Shown: piece by piece, positions 1 through 10,029 of the stretch
Position numbering within the stretch: the first letter of the stretch is position 1
Layout of the letters: every line of letters begins with the position of its first letter
DNA from: Phytoseiulus persimilis
Lineage: Eukaryota > Arthropoda > Arachnida > Mesostigmata > Phytoseiidae
Reading direction: 5' to 3'
NCBI GenBank assembly: GCA_037576195.1
Contig: CM075103.1
Location: 31,642,723 to 31,706,722, forward strand
Length of the DNA stretch: 64,000 nucleotides
Position numbers and translations under genes: made by a program
The notes under the pieces: model-generated
What the model saw: only the letters and a program-made list of their open reading frames with translations
Told to the model about the DNA's origin: nothing
The model's database searches: none

Positions 1-253
1 ATTTCGAGAGGTCGAAGTATTATGCAGTCGAGCCGGACTCCGAAATACGTCCCGACTCCTATTTCAGGGGGTCTTTGATACGAGATTCACTGGACATACA
101 AAACCTTGTCCGGGTGATTCTCAGTCACCCTGTATTCGAACGCGTGAGCAAGATTATGGACGGGCTGAGTTTGAACTCTCGCGAACGCTACGAGAATCAT
201 GAAGAACTTTGAAGAGGTCATTTGGGGGTTGATTTCACGACGGTCATGTTCAT

Positions 254-847
254 TCAGGCAGTTATCAGTAGATAGAGGCGCACCCTTCGGCCTCTCGGAT
301 AAATTCTACAATATGTTTCCGAACAGCTAAAGAACAACGGTCTCCCGACCGCTACATGATGGTAGAAGTTTAGTCTGTTGGGGTCCTTCGACTTCGGCCA
401 ATAGCTGAATGTGTGGGCGAATTCACCACCCTCGCAGTTGCAGAGATGACACTTGAAGCTCCTCAATACAGGACAGGCGACCGTTCCGTTGCGAGCGTGC
501 AGATTGCGGCTCTCGAAGACTCTCTGAGCTCCACCCTTCTTGTAGCAGGAGGGGAAAATTACGGGTTCCGAAAGCGGCACGGCGACGATTTGTTCCCCGA
601 AACGTGCGTCGAGTCGCGGGGACACGCGGATGGGCCTACGGAGAGGACGTCTCCCCGTCCTAATGTGCTTCCTGTGCGTTGGTCGCCTTTTCTTTCCTTC
701 TTCTGGCGTTGATGGGAGCGGTGCGTGGCCGTTCGTTTCGGCTCCCAGATCTCGACTCCGGAGAAGATCGATCTCGATGATCAGTCGCTCGAATTCTCTC
801 CGAGATTCAAGCTGCTCTTCCGAGCTGGCTAGTGCAGCGGCAAGCAT
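254..847 (-). pseudogene. Degenerate Nanos-like zinc-finger gene, inverted flank copy
   Basis: The frame is open for 197 residues from the ATG at 847, which matches the start used by the other copies. The N-terminal block SRREFERLIIEIDLLRSRD is well kept. The zinc-finger region aligns with the array copies, but three of eight ligands are gone: the first Cys of finger 1 is Phe, its His is Arg, and the last Cys of finger 2 is Trp. A 10-residue insertion (RRPIRVSPRL) precedes the domain. No AATAAA follows at the usual distance, and the TATA-equivalent position (around 925-935 on the plus strand) reads GTGTGG instead of GTATAA. I infer a decayed copy, although no stop codon interrupts it. It is the only member on the minus strand. 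Confidence 0.75.
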
Positions 848-2308
848 TTTGATGATGGATGTCACAATGGAGTCTGTTCGGTGACCGAAGAAACCGTGTG
901 AACTCTTCGGAGTTCAGACTCTGTTCCCACACTGTGAGCCCAGCGACTCTCTCCATCCCGGTTGCTTAGGTCCGTTTCGATCTGAGAGAGGAGAAGATCC
1001 TCGGAGTTTGTTCCTGAGGTTCATGAGTAGTCTCGGCAGAGAATTATGCCTCCGGAATGTGATTCCGGCAACACAGAGAAGGCTGAGAAATTGGTGCTGT
1101 TCGCTCTCTAGCTCCGTGAGAGACGTGAGCAAGAGGGAATCCAGGACTGCTCATCATACATCATCACTGCGGACTCCGTGGTAATCGCGAGCGTCATCCT
1201 GAAGCGCCCGAGAAGGAGTCCAGTGAGCTCTAACAGGTGAGTATCCCGGGAAGTCGCCCGAATTGATTTCTCGTTTCAGAACTTCGCCGCTCGATCCATT
1301 CATCTTACGTTTAATCTTTCACCATATCGTGCGTAGTGAAATAACAGGAATCAGGAGGGAGTGGACCCATCGTGTATTCATCAACGGCTGCTGACAGCTG
1401 AGGTTCAATATTCTCATAATCTTACTTCATCGTCTCCTCCGAGTCTGGATGCTGTCCGCGGACGTCTTCAGGTTCCATTAACTTCGGCGGACCCCGCGAT
1501 CGCCTTCACAACTCCGACAGCTTTTCAGCCTCTTCTTCGTGTGCATGGGGATGGGGTCCCGTCTGAGCTCCGAGAAGTACTGTCTCAAAGAGACACTCGT
1601 GGACCAACGATACCTCAATGCGACTGATTCATGTCCAGCAGGCTTCCTCGACATGGGTGGCTATTGGGCATGTGGCCGGGGTTCCGATATCCTGCACGAA
1701 AGTCTTGGGAAGACGTTCTGAAGCGGTGGTTCCGCCCCTTTTCCATTGCACGGACCCGCCGAGGGGGTCCGTAGACCCCCTGTCAATCGTTCCAAGGATG
1801 CACCGCGGACCCCTTCTCCCTGAAGTTAACGACTTTTGCTGACAATCATCATGCTTTCTCACCTGAACGACTCTTCTTCGCTGGAGTCGGCGATGTTACA
1901 CCATCCTCTGTGTGGAAGTTGGCTGAGTCACCTCGGAATCTTCCGCCCACCAGCACCGGAACAAGGACCTGCTTGCGACCATCGATCCGTTCTCCGCTGA
2001 CGAAAGAACAGAAGCCATGTATTTGTTCAGCTCAGAGCCACCGTGTGACGTAGTGTTGATAGCTGCCTACCTGTTTCAATGGGAATGAGTGGACAAGCAA
2101 GTCTCCCTCGCTTGATGCTTCTGAAACCGCATCAGATCCAATGCTTATACACGCGTTGTAATGGAGACGTATAGGGTCGCGTGAACGATTCCTTACGAGC
2201 TACAAATTCAATGGTCTGCTGACCCATGAGCAGTAGAACAGTTCCTGGATATGGTATTAGGGAAAGAAGAGAGGAAGCTCTGCCTCCCACTCTTCCCACC
2301 GTCTACCG
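848..2308. other. 5' flank of the inverted nanos copy; no gene recognised
   Basis: The first 400 bases are the inverted counterpart of the nanos upstream region of the array units (for example the end of the shared block at 1200-1245). A consensus splice-donor-like GTGAGTAT lies at 1237-1244 on the plus strand, pointing away from nanos, at the same relative place as in the array units. From 1250 to 2308 I see only short, unconserved frames. Confidence 0.5.
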
Positions 2309-2437
2309 ACCTTAGCTGATCAACACCGTGCGTGAAGCCAGGCAAATGCGCTTAGCGTGATTCTCAAACGCGTCCGTGCTTGCAATCCAAGGGAAGGGGA
2401 GAGATTTATCGGCTCACTAAGGATCATCTCAAACCTC
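2309..2437 (+). pseudogene. Fragment of conserved gene divergent from nanos, inverted copy
   Basis: The plus-strand translation from 2309 reads TLADQHRA, a stop, then SQANALSVILKRVRACN and a tail ending FIGSLRIIS. The same protein pattern occurs, diverged and interrupted, on the strand opposite nanos at 53880-54060 (TLADQLRASG, stop, TNALSRILK) and in all array units (TLIDELRAWRQASALGRIL). Position and orientation relative to nanos agree with those loci. The in-frame stop makes this a relic. I do not recognise the family. Confidence 0.5.
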
Positions 2438-3215
2438 CTTGCAGTTCCGCTACCTTTCTGACCGCAGTTGCGTAGCAAGGTTCTCCCCTTGAGGAGGCAG
2501 AAATTCATTTTTCTCCGCCATTTTCAAGCATTCTGTGGATCTCCTCCCGTTTTCCCCCTAATCATTCATGGGAAGTCCATGGAATCTATCCATCCATTGA
2601 GTCCACTCGAAACAGTTGGTCATTCGAGCGTCAGCTGGCGCTTATCGAACAGGATCCGTGCATCCACGGTCCTCGCTTGACACTATTTGAAGAACGAAAT
2701 TCAGGTCGGCTACAGGGTAAGCCCGGCTTTCACAACAATCCGGCCTGGTAGGCAGCACCTCACTACCCTGCGAGGGCAGAGAAAGGAAGTCGAGTTTCAT
2801 CACCACAACTAGTTTGCTATCAGCGTGGCCTCGACTCTCGGATCGGGGAAAATGTCTCTATCAACACGGATGTGTAGTGGAGGGAGTTGATCCATTGGTT
2901 AGAATATTCGACCACTCAGGTGATATACAGCTAACTGAGCAAGTGATCGAACAAGCAATGATATTTGGGTCAAATCTAAATCATTGAGGACTCCGCAATC
3001 TGACTCATTCCGTTGAAGCTCCTCCGACAGTTAACTCCGGCGCTCCTGTCGAGTACCTTTTGATTGGAAATGAGCTCAGGGAGGGAACTGTAATCCGCGG
3101 TGCCAGGTGATCCCGACACGAGGTCAGAAGAAGAGTCGTTCCGTAGCGATGCACTCAGCCGAGGGAATCACAAGCAGTGACGCCTGCCGGTCCATAGACG
3201 TCGAATGCAACCTGA
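2438..3215. other. No gene seen
   Basis: Only short, unconserved frames. A stretch near 2560-2640 resembles 58390-58460 (a run around TCTATCCAT and ACTCGAAACAGTTGG-like sequence), suggesting a shared old repeat of unknown type. Confidence 0.4.
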
Positions 3216-3700
3216 ATGCAATTAGGTGCGTTTGACCGGAGCGTCATGCTAGACGTGGGGGATGTCCCCAGCATGACTAAGAACGGGGACCAGTCAGGGA
3301 TCATCCAGAGAGCTTTCGACATGTTCCGAATCATCATGGTCCAAGTCCCGCAGCTCACTATTTGCATCCCACAACTCACTTACTTTGATGCAGTGATTAC
3401 TATGCAGAGACGACTGAGACGACCGCATCAAGGTCAGGCACAGAGGGGCAAGTAGATGTGCAATGAGAATCCCACACTGTACAGTAGCAGAGGAATTCAT
3501 CGAAGGAGAACTAGAATGGAGTTCCCTCGAAGCCAGAGAGGCCGATAGCGAAACGATGTATTCTGAGACGATGAAACCGATGGACACGAAAGGATGGCCT
3601 AAACTTGTCCTCACGGCCGTAGATATCCCAAAAACCAAGCCGGGAGCAAACGAGAGCCATGTTGAACCTGGAACATCTCGAAATAACCAGACATGAATCG
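3216..3700 (+). pseudogene. 3' fragment of a decayed APE-type LINE
   Basis: The frame starting near 3463 reads EEFIEGELEWSSLEAREAD. It matches EFIDGELGWSPFESRETH in the better preserved LINE at 42463-44879 and FVTGEVGWSSFGAREAQ in the one at 59095-61245. This block lies downstream of the reverse-transcriptase core. A preceding frame contains LQRRLRRPHQG-like sequence comparable with the LENLQRKAGRWALG region of the same element. Stops and frameshifts are numerous. Confidence 0.6.
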
Positions 3701-4949
3701 GGTAAGCCCATGTCGAACTTATCCCGTAAAGCAGTCAAGACTCGAGCTCAAGTCTAACTGGACTTCGTGTGGAAAGAGCACATGGAATCCAAATCCTCAT
3801 GTAGCTCTTTTGACTATTCAAAGGAGCGAGGAATCTCAAAATAGGATTGCACGGTAACTCGCGAGCCAGTCGTCATCAAGCCCTCACCGAGGATGCTACA
3901 GACCAGGATTGGACAGCACTCTCGCGATCCTTCCATCAATATGGAAGGCACCCTATGCGGGGCCCCCAAAACCGACCAGTACGTGGTTGTCAGCAATTCC
4001 GACCTGGAGGCTGACGGGGAGAGAACAGTGTTTAGCGGGTTTGCGAGTCCCACACAAGTTGCGAATGGGCCTGCGTGGCGAATGTGTATCAGGCATACAC
4101 AGAAACTCCCATGAAAAAGGAGAAAAAATACGTGGTTTTGGAATGCGAAGAAGGAAAAGACTCCCAGTACGGATTTACCGTCTGACTAGGTCTTCTGCCC
4201 GACACAAAGACGAAAAACCTGAGGAGGACGGAGGATATCCTAAGACGAATCGGAAACCAAATTCACCCCTTAAATGGAAGGGAATATTTGTTTGTGTGGA
4301 AGTTCGAAATAAATCCAAACGAAGGTAGGACTCCCGATCGGGAGTACTTGCCAACGAAATTGTCATCAGCATGTGGTAGATGTTCTAGGAACTGCATTCT
4401 CAGTATGAGGCTTCGAGCGAGTGCACCTTCGAATAGCAGAGGTTCGTCTTCAAAACAAACTACAAATCGGGTTTTGCTACCCCGCTTACCGATGCAGCAC
4501 ATGCGAAGAAAAACGATATAAGATCAAACCAAGCGACGATGAAGCGGATAAGAAGAGACTGAATCTGAAGCTGAGTCATCACGAAAAGGAGGCAAGCTGT
4601 TGTGTCATACTCGATGCAGAACGAGACGAACCTGCGGCGATTTCTGCTATCGACATGATCGTTCGACATCACGGCAAGGATTCCCAGCAGAGAACCCATA
4701 ATCGTCATCTAGATACGTGGACCGAGTATCAGGTGGGGAAATTATTTCTGTACACAATACAAGAATGGTATGTTATGGTATGGTATATATTGATACAGAT
4801 ATGGTTTGGTGTGTTCATGTTAGTACATCTACCACCATTCTTCCTCACATGTCAGGAGCTTTGAGGCAAATAACAGGCGCTCTTCTCTCTGTTTTCTAGG
4901 ATTTGTTTTGTTCGTATCACGGCTGAGGGGTCTCTCATTCCCACCCGGA
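3701..4949. other. Unassigned stretch, possibly LINE 3' region
   Basis: Several medium frames run on both strands, none with a domain I can name. A short simple stretch of TATGG-type repeats at about 4768-4830 could be an eroded LINE tail, since related elements here end in short repeats, but this is a guess from position. Sequence from about 4950 on belongs to the opposite-strand LINE relic. Confidence 0.25.
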
Positions 4950-7480
4950 GGCCTAGTCTGAGAAGGAAATCCTCATACGTAAGGTATGCGTCGCAGTCAC
5001 AAATCACGTGTTTCACGGTTCCTTCATACTACGTTTGCAACTATGAAAGCGGATTTTCTTGAAAATGTTGCCAGCGTCTGTGTTACGCACCCGCTTTTTC
5101 TGCTTCTCGGGAATTGTGAGTTATAGTGGAAAATCGCTGGTGAGTGCCAGTAAATGAGTTCCAGCGGGGAAATCCCCCGTTCTGTCACCAGGTCTGCAAC
5201 TGTCAGACCGGACCTTTTTTTTCATTTTCATTCCAGTGAATGCGTGGTCTGTCTTCCCCAAGTGGATTCCTGTTCCGCCACGTAGGACAAGTGGATCCCC
5301 GAATATTCGTATTCGTTCGCCCCTGGCATTGGGTTAGCTTGTATCCGTAGTCCCTCACAGTTAGTTTCTCTACTCGCTGCGTAAACGACTAGGGCACCCG
5401 TTTTGGGTTGAAAGAAACGTCATTCTCTCCTCCGAAGGTACCTATTCTCTCGAGGACAGCATTCCTTTTTTGCACGTCGCCATCATAACGATGTCGTCGG
5501 CGAAGGAAAGGCATGGTATTCTCGGAGGCTTTCCTCCCCTCAGATTCCATTGCCATCTAGATATCCACACTGGGAAACCGGCTCGTGTCATCCGTGGCCT
5601 GCTTTCTATGTCTGCGAGGTAGCGCGTGAATAGGACGCTCAAGAGGGGGCCTGACCGGTTTCAGTCGTGTCAGTCGATTTTAGCGCGAATCCATTTGAGC
5701 GCAGTCTATTCGAGCGCAACTGATCTGAGCGCAATTGATTCACTCGCGCTGCTATGAGTGTGGAGTATAAGTCAGAGGAAGAGGTAAATTCCTCACCTAT
5801 TAATTATCCTATATTCCTATCCTCACCGCCGATTGCAGACTGCCCGAATGACAAAGAAAGTACGGTTGCTCGGCGGAATATGAAGAGGAGAGAGCAGTCG
5901 ACGGCATGAGATACCCTCGATGAACCATACGAATGGACGTAGCTTAGCTAGAGGAGGCAAAATGTTTCTCATGAGGTTCGGTTTCTCTTCTTCATATTCT
6001 CCCGAGAAATCGTGCTTCCATCGGTCGTCGAGTGGTCTGCAATCGGCGAATAGTTGAGGGATTTTCCTCTTCCTCTATCCCGTACTTCACACTCACAGCA
6101 GCGCGAGTGAATCAGGTGCGCTCAAATCAACTGCGCTCAAATCGAGTGGCACCGTTTAAGTCCCTTGTGGTTGGTGACCCATTGGGATTCGATTTCTCTT
6201 CCGATGATTTTCATCTCGTTTGACAAGTATGGGGCTTATAGTGCCTCGATCCCACCTGGGTCTATCCCTTGACTTCGCTGAATGCTACACAACTTCTCCC
6301 GATCGATTCCATCGTATGCTTTGGTTGCGTCCAGGGGAGGACAGGTTAGTCCTGTTTCCTGTTCCCTCGATATTCCGACAGCAGAAGTGAGAATGAAAAG
6401 GTTATCATCTCGTCTTTTCTTAGGCCTGAATACATTTTGCGCTTCGCCGAGATTTTTTTGATATCGACCCTTTCTTGGATTCTGGCTACTAAGATCTTGG
6501 CAAATATGCGGCACACGATGAACGAGACGGCCTTTTTCGAGTTTGGTTTTCGATGATTCGATCGAGATGACTCCGTCCCGATCTGAGCATTTTCCTGGGG
6601 ATCCATTGAGGGTATCTGACCATACTTTTCGGTGCCCAGAAATATGGCCAGGTCGACCTCGGAATCACCTCGATCTGGGAGGGTCCTTTTAGGACTGTTC
6701 TTTCCGCCGTGTCGGGATGTTCTCCCCAGATCTCCTCGGGGATCTCGTTCAGGCGTTGTGCCTGGAAGAGAGCTGGGGAGCTGTTGTGGGATTCGCAGTG
6801 CTACGCTTGTCCCCTGTGGAGCAGGTTTTGCATTCGCGAGAGGCAGCCTCCACTACTACCTCTTTCAAAAGTTTCTCCTTCTGTGCTGCGAGTTGAGCTT
6901 CCGTTGCTCCCTCTTCATTCCCCTCATTCAGGTCTTTTCTGAGAATCTCTCTTTCGTTGGCGATGCGCGCGTATCCGGCAACGTCAATTTGCTGCAACTC
7001 CTCCATCGCTTTTTTCAGTCGGTCGAAGGCAATTTGCGTGCCCATGTAGTTGAGCCTAAGCTTCGAGGTATTGTCTAAGCTCGGAAGACTCAAGAAGAGC
7101 CTCGTCCGTGTGGGATACTACAAATGCCGGTCTTCGACAGAGGGAACTCTTCGGTTCCGATCTCCATTCGCCTCACGGCTTCTGCAGCTTCCTCTAACGC
7201 CATCTCCACGAAACTTTTTCTTGAAGCTTGCTTCGCTTCATTTACTCGGATCTGCAGGTTGACCACTTCAGACGAGAGCTCGGCCACCTGTTCTACCAGG
7301 TCGCTCACTCGTCGGTTTGGTTCGGGTTGGTCTGATCGCTCCATCTTCTGGAGGGGCTTTTCTGCATGTATCACACGGGCTTTCAATCAGAGACCTGCTT
7401 TCCATGTCCCCAGACCTTGCAGATTGGAACAATACCTGTTTTTTTTTCGATTCCGTGCAGGGCCGACTCGGTCTCTGCAC
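4950..7480 (-). pseudogene. Decayed LINE with ORF1-like coiled coil and reverse transcriptase
   Basis: Read on the minus strand. From 7480 to about 6750 there is a charged, helical, coiled-coil-like protein in at least two frames (blocks VSDLVEQVAELSSEV and LKKAMEELQQID), plausibly the ORF1 end. Next come reverse-transcriptase pieces: CRIFAKILVARIQERVD, RDDNLFILTSAV (compare RGDDCIYILTS at 43.2 kb) and KAYDGIDREKL, a catalytic-Asp block. After an inserted palindromic element come LFTRYLADIE and the catalytic box FADDIVMMA near 5490-5520, then SFNPKTGALVVY, equivalent to RFNPDKSAIVEF in the 42-45 kb LINE. Frameshifts separate nearly every block. It belongs to, or is sister to, the LINE family found at 42463-44879. 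Confidence 0.7.
5690..6150. mobile_element. Palindromic MITE-like element inside the LINE relic
   Basis: Arms of about 200 bp (roughly 5690-5895 and 5985-6145) are inverted copies of each other around a spacer of about 90 bp. Both arms contain repeated TGAGCGCA motifs (three left, two right as TGCGCTCA), the shared block TGATTCACTCGCGCTGCT and, further in, CCGATTGCAGAC. The element separates the reverse-transcriptase blocks KAYDGIDREKL (ending near 6236) and FADD (near 5500), so it inserted into an existing LINE. No coding capacity. A target duplication was not resolved by eye. Confidence 0.7.
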
Positions 7481-7523
7481 GGGATCAACACGGTAACTAT
7501 TTTCTTCACGTAAAATCAGGAAA

Positions 7524-8035
7524 GAGCCTGCCGGGATAACATGCGGGGCATCGGCCTCACCGAAAAAAAATCGATTCTTGAAAACTCAAAATGCTCATAT
7601 CTCGAGAACCAGTGGTGCTACAGCGCCGATGAAAAAAAACTTCATGAAGCTCATTTCAAGAGCTATCGAACGCCGTAGGAAGCGGGAGAAAAACTGCTCC
7701 ATCGCCGATGTTCAACTATTGATATCTCGGCCCCGCAAACTCGCATTGGGATGAAACTTGCCCTGCGAGTAGGCGATGGAGAGGAGTACTTTTGGCGATA
7801 TCTCAGAAAACGGTCAGCCTCCTCCTTCCGGGTGAGCCAACTAGTTCTCAATTTCCCTCCAATGGAAAAGAGCTATCCGAGCCCCTGCTTACGGCGTTCG
7901 ACAGCCCTCGAAAAATGCTTCACAACAGTTCTGTTTACCGGCGCTGTAGCTCCACTGGTTCTCGAGATATGAGTATTTTAGGTTTTCAAGAATCGATTTT
8001 TTTCGGTGGGGCGCTCATCCCGGCAGGCCCTTTCG
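7524..8035. mobile_element. Terminal-inverted-repeat element (MITE-like)
   Basis: The left arm, about 7524-7645, contains GAGCCTGCCGGGAT, then AATCGATTCTTGAAAAC, then ATCTCGAGAACCAGTGG. The right arm, about 7925-8035, carries the same blocks inverted. The interior (about 7690-7900) includes GATATCTCGGCCCCGCAAAC and is directly related to 56629-56850. About 510 bp long with no coding capacity. Confidence 0.65.
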
Positions 8036-8269
8036 CATTCTCTGCCCTTATCAGAATGGCGCGCCCGAGAACGCGGGGAGCTGAATGCAAAGGGTCACCG
8101 AAGGACTTGGAAAAGATTTCAATGGATTGCTCCTGACATCGCCCCCTCGGAATCGAAAGAAGAATCATGACCGGTTCCCAACTCACCTCATCGAGGACCA
8201 CAGAGCTGATACTCCACTTTTTCACGCAAAACAAGCGGTAGCATGTGGTACTACCAACTCATGGCTTTT

Positions 8270-8500
8270 CTTTGGTTCAGCGCGACGTTTCGTTCGGTGT
8301 CAAGGATCGAATCCCTTGACTCCAACTGGGCCTGTTGTTGACTGGGTCCATGTTTCTGTTTTCACCAGTATCATCAGCGCGGGAAAGGGATCATCACAAA
8401 TGGCTTTGATCTGAACTACCGAATAATTATGATGAACAGAAAACGGGCTGTTTCCGTTTACCGTATCCAAGTATCGTCCAGTGAAGGACGATCATTCTCA
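8270..8500 (+). repeat. Relic of nanos 3' flanking sequence
   Basis: The stretch around 8320-8400 (GGGTCCATGTTTCTG, then CATCAGCGCGGGAAAGGGA) matches sequence about 450 bp downstream of the array nanos genes (14390-14460) and downstream of the broken copy (63030-63100). A further match (GTATCCAAGTATCGTCCAGTGA near 8465) parallels 63160-63182. No nanos coding sequence remains here, so an older copy was probably lost. Confidence 0.5.
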
Positions 8501-8689
8501 GGGTCGTTGTAGACTCCTGCATCAGAGACTCTCGCCGTCACTTGTGAATCGTTAGAGACACGCGGGCAACAAAGGACATCGGAGTCGTTGCCTCTCGACT
8601 CTCACGTGCATGACAATGATGTTGCGAAATGAGTTACTGCCCCATGATGACATCTGGACGGTTTCCTCTATTCGTACTGGAGGCGTTCC

Positions 8690-8875
8690 ACGTATCTAAA
8701 TTTCTCGCACGTCCTGAGAGCGACGGCGGCATCAGACAAATTGCATTGAGCAACACGCTGGGTCGGCTTGCTGGGAAGGTGGCCTTCCGTGAATTCGAGG
8801 AGGCCATCCGAGATCGAGTCGCTCCCACCCAGCTGGGCTTCGGTGTCGAGGGGGCTGTGAGGTTGTGGTTCTCGC
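8690..8875 (+). pseudogene. Short reverse-transcriptase fragment
   Basis: The translation contains DGGIRQIALSNTLGRLAGK followed by REFEEAIRDRVAPTQLGFG. This is the familiar non-LTR reverse-transcriptase domain 1-3 order (x-GGIRPIxxx-xxRLxxK, then xQLGFGVxGGxE). It stops before the catalytic-Asp region. The phrasing differs from all other LINEs in this window, so it is a separate family. Too short to place in a clade. Confidence 0.55.
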
Positions 8876-9361
8876 TTAGGCATGAACTTCCGAGACTCGG
8901 AACTCGGAAAATAATTTCCGAGTCGGAAATCAATATTTGACTCGGAAACCAGCAACAGACGTTTCCACCGAAATCATCCAAGAAATAATTCCCGACTTGG
9001 GCATGTTCAACGGAGCAACTTTGGGAGGATACGAAGATCTGCTTTTTTCTTTCTTTTCTCAACGAGGTGTCTAAGCCAGTTGCAGGCCGGGGAATCCATT
9101 TCCATCCAAGAGAACTCGGATCACAATCCTCGGTCGCCCTGCCGAAGTTAGGGGAGACACCGTAATTGGTGTGCTCTCTGCAATCAACAAAGCAGGTCGA
9201 GCTACCGGGGACGACAGTTTCGGGGAGTAAAGAGAGAGGGCCGGCCACGAGAGGGCTGTGGCGGCGATTTAAGGGACCACCTACTTCATGTTGCTCGTCT
9301 CTCGGAACGAATCCCATGGACGGCTCTTGGAGAAGTAATTTTCCAGGGAGAGATACTTCGT
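8876..9361. other. No gene; short palindromic cluster at its start
   Basis: At about 8887-8952 the motif ACTCGGAA and its complement TTCCGAGT recur four to five times, giving nested hairpin potential. The remainder holds a long minus-strand frame with no recognisable domain, which I treat as chance. Confidence 0.35.
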
Positions 9362-9631
9362 TTACCTGACATCGTCTTGCCTTTCTTGACAGTGACGCCG
9401 TGCGTGTCGGGCTTCGCTGAAGACCCGTTCAGCTGCTACACTGGTCGGCTGGAGGGTGTTGACAGTTTCGAAGAGGGACGGCGGCTGGATACCATGATGC
9501 TTGACAGACTGAAGAAGCTTAATCAGTTCTTGGGGACTGATCGAGCGACCGTCGGGATTCTTTCCGTCTCTATCGAAGTAGTTCTCGAACCGACTGGCCC
9601 CCGTCTGGAAGTGCCGATCTGCACTCCTCAC
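9362..9631 (-). pseudogene. hAT transposase C-terminal relic
   Basis: The minus-strand frame carries LQPTSVAAERVFSEA at about 9410-9460. This matches the conserved core of the hAT dimerisation domain (P-x-S-V-x-S/A-E-R-V-F-S-x-A). The upstream part of the frame (SISPQELIKLLQSVKHHG) is not diagnostic, and the frame is lost just after the core. Only the C-terminal end of a transposase is present. Confidence 0.55.
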
Positions 9632-10029
9632 CTCTATGCTGGGTGCAGCTCCCCGGTTTCTGATCTCGAGGACATTGGACCGAGCTGCTCACGCAGTTGT
9701 TGCGGACTTTCCCGTCCAAAAGCTCCTGAGGCGGGCCGATACCTGGTGTAGGGAGCCACTGTCCGGGACACCCTAGCTCCATCCTATAGGTGTAGCGCGG
9801 TCCGCAGGGCGGGAGCTGTGGCAAACTTGGCACGGTCTGCTAAGTTGGCAAAGTATCGTTAGCTCGATGCCCGCTCCATCATCCAAACCGTCATCATCGA
9901 GAACTTGCGAGGACTGGGCCGTTCGTCGGAGTCATTCCTCCAAGATTTAGGGAAACGAATCGAGGTCGTGTCTGGGGCAAGAGGGTGGGGGAGTTGTTGT
10001 TGTGGCAAATCTCGGTCGACTTGTAGAGG

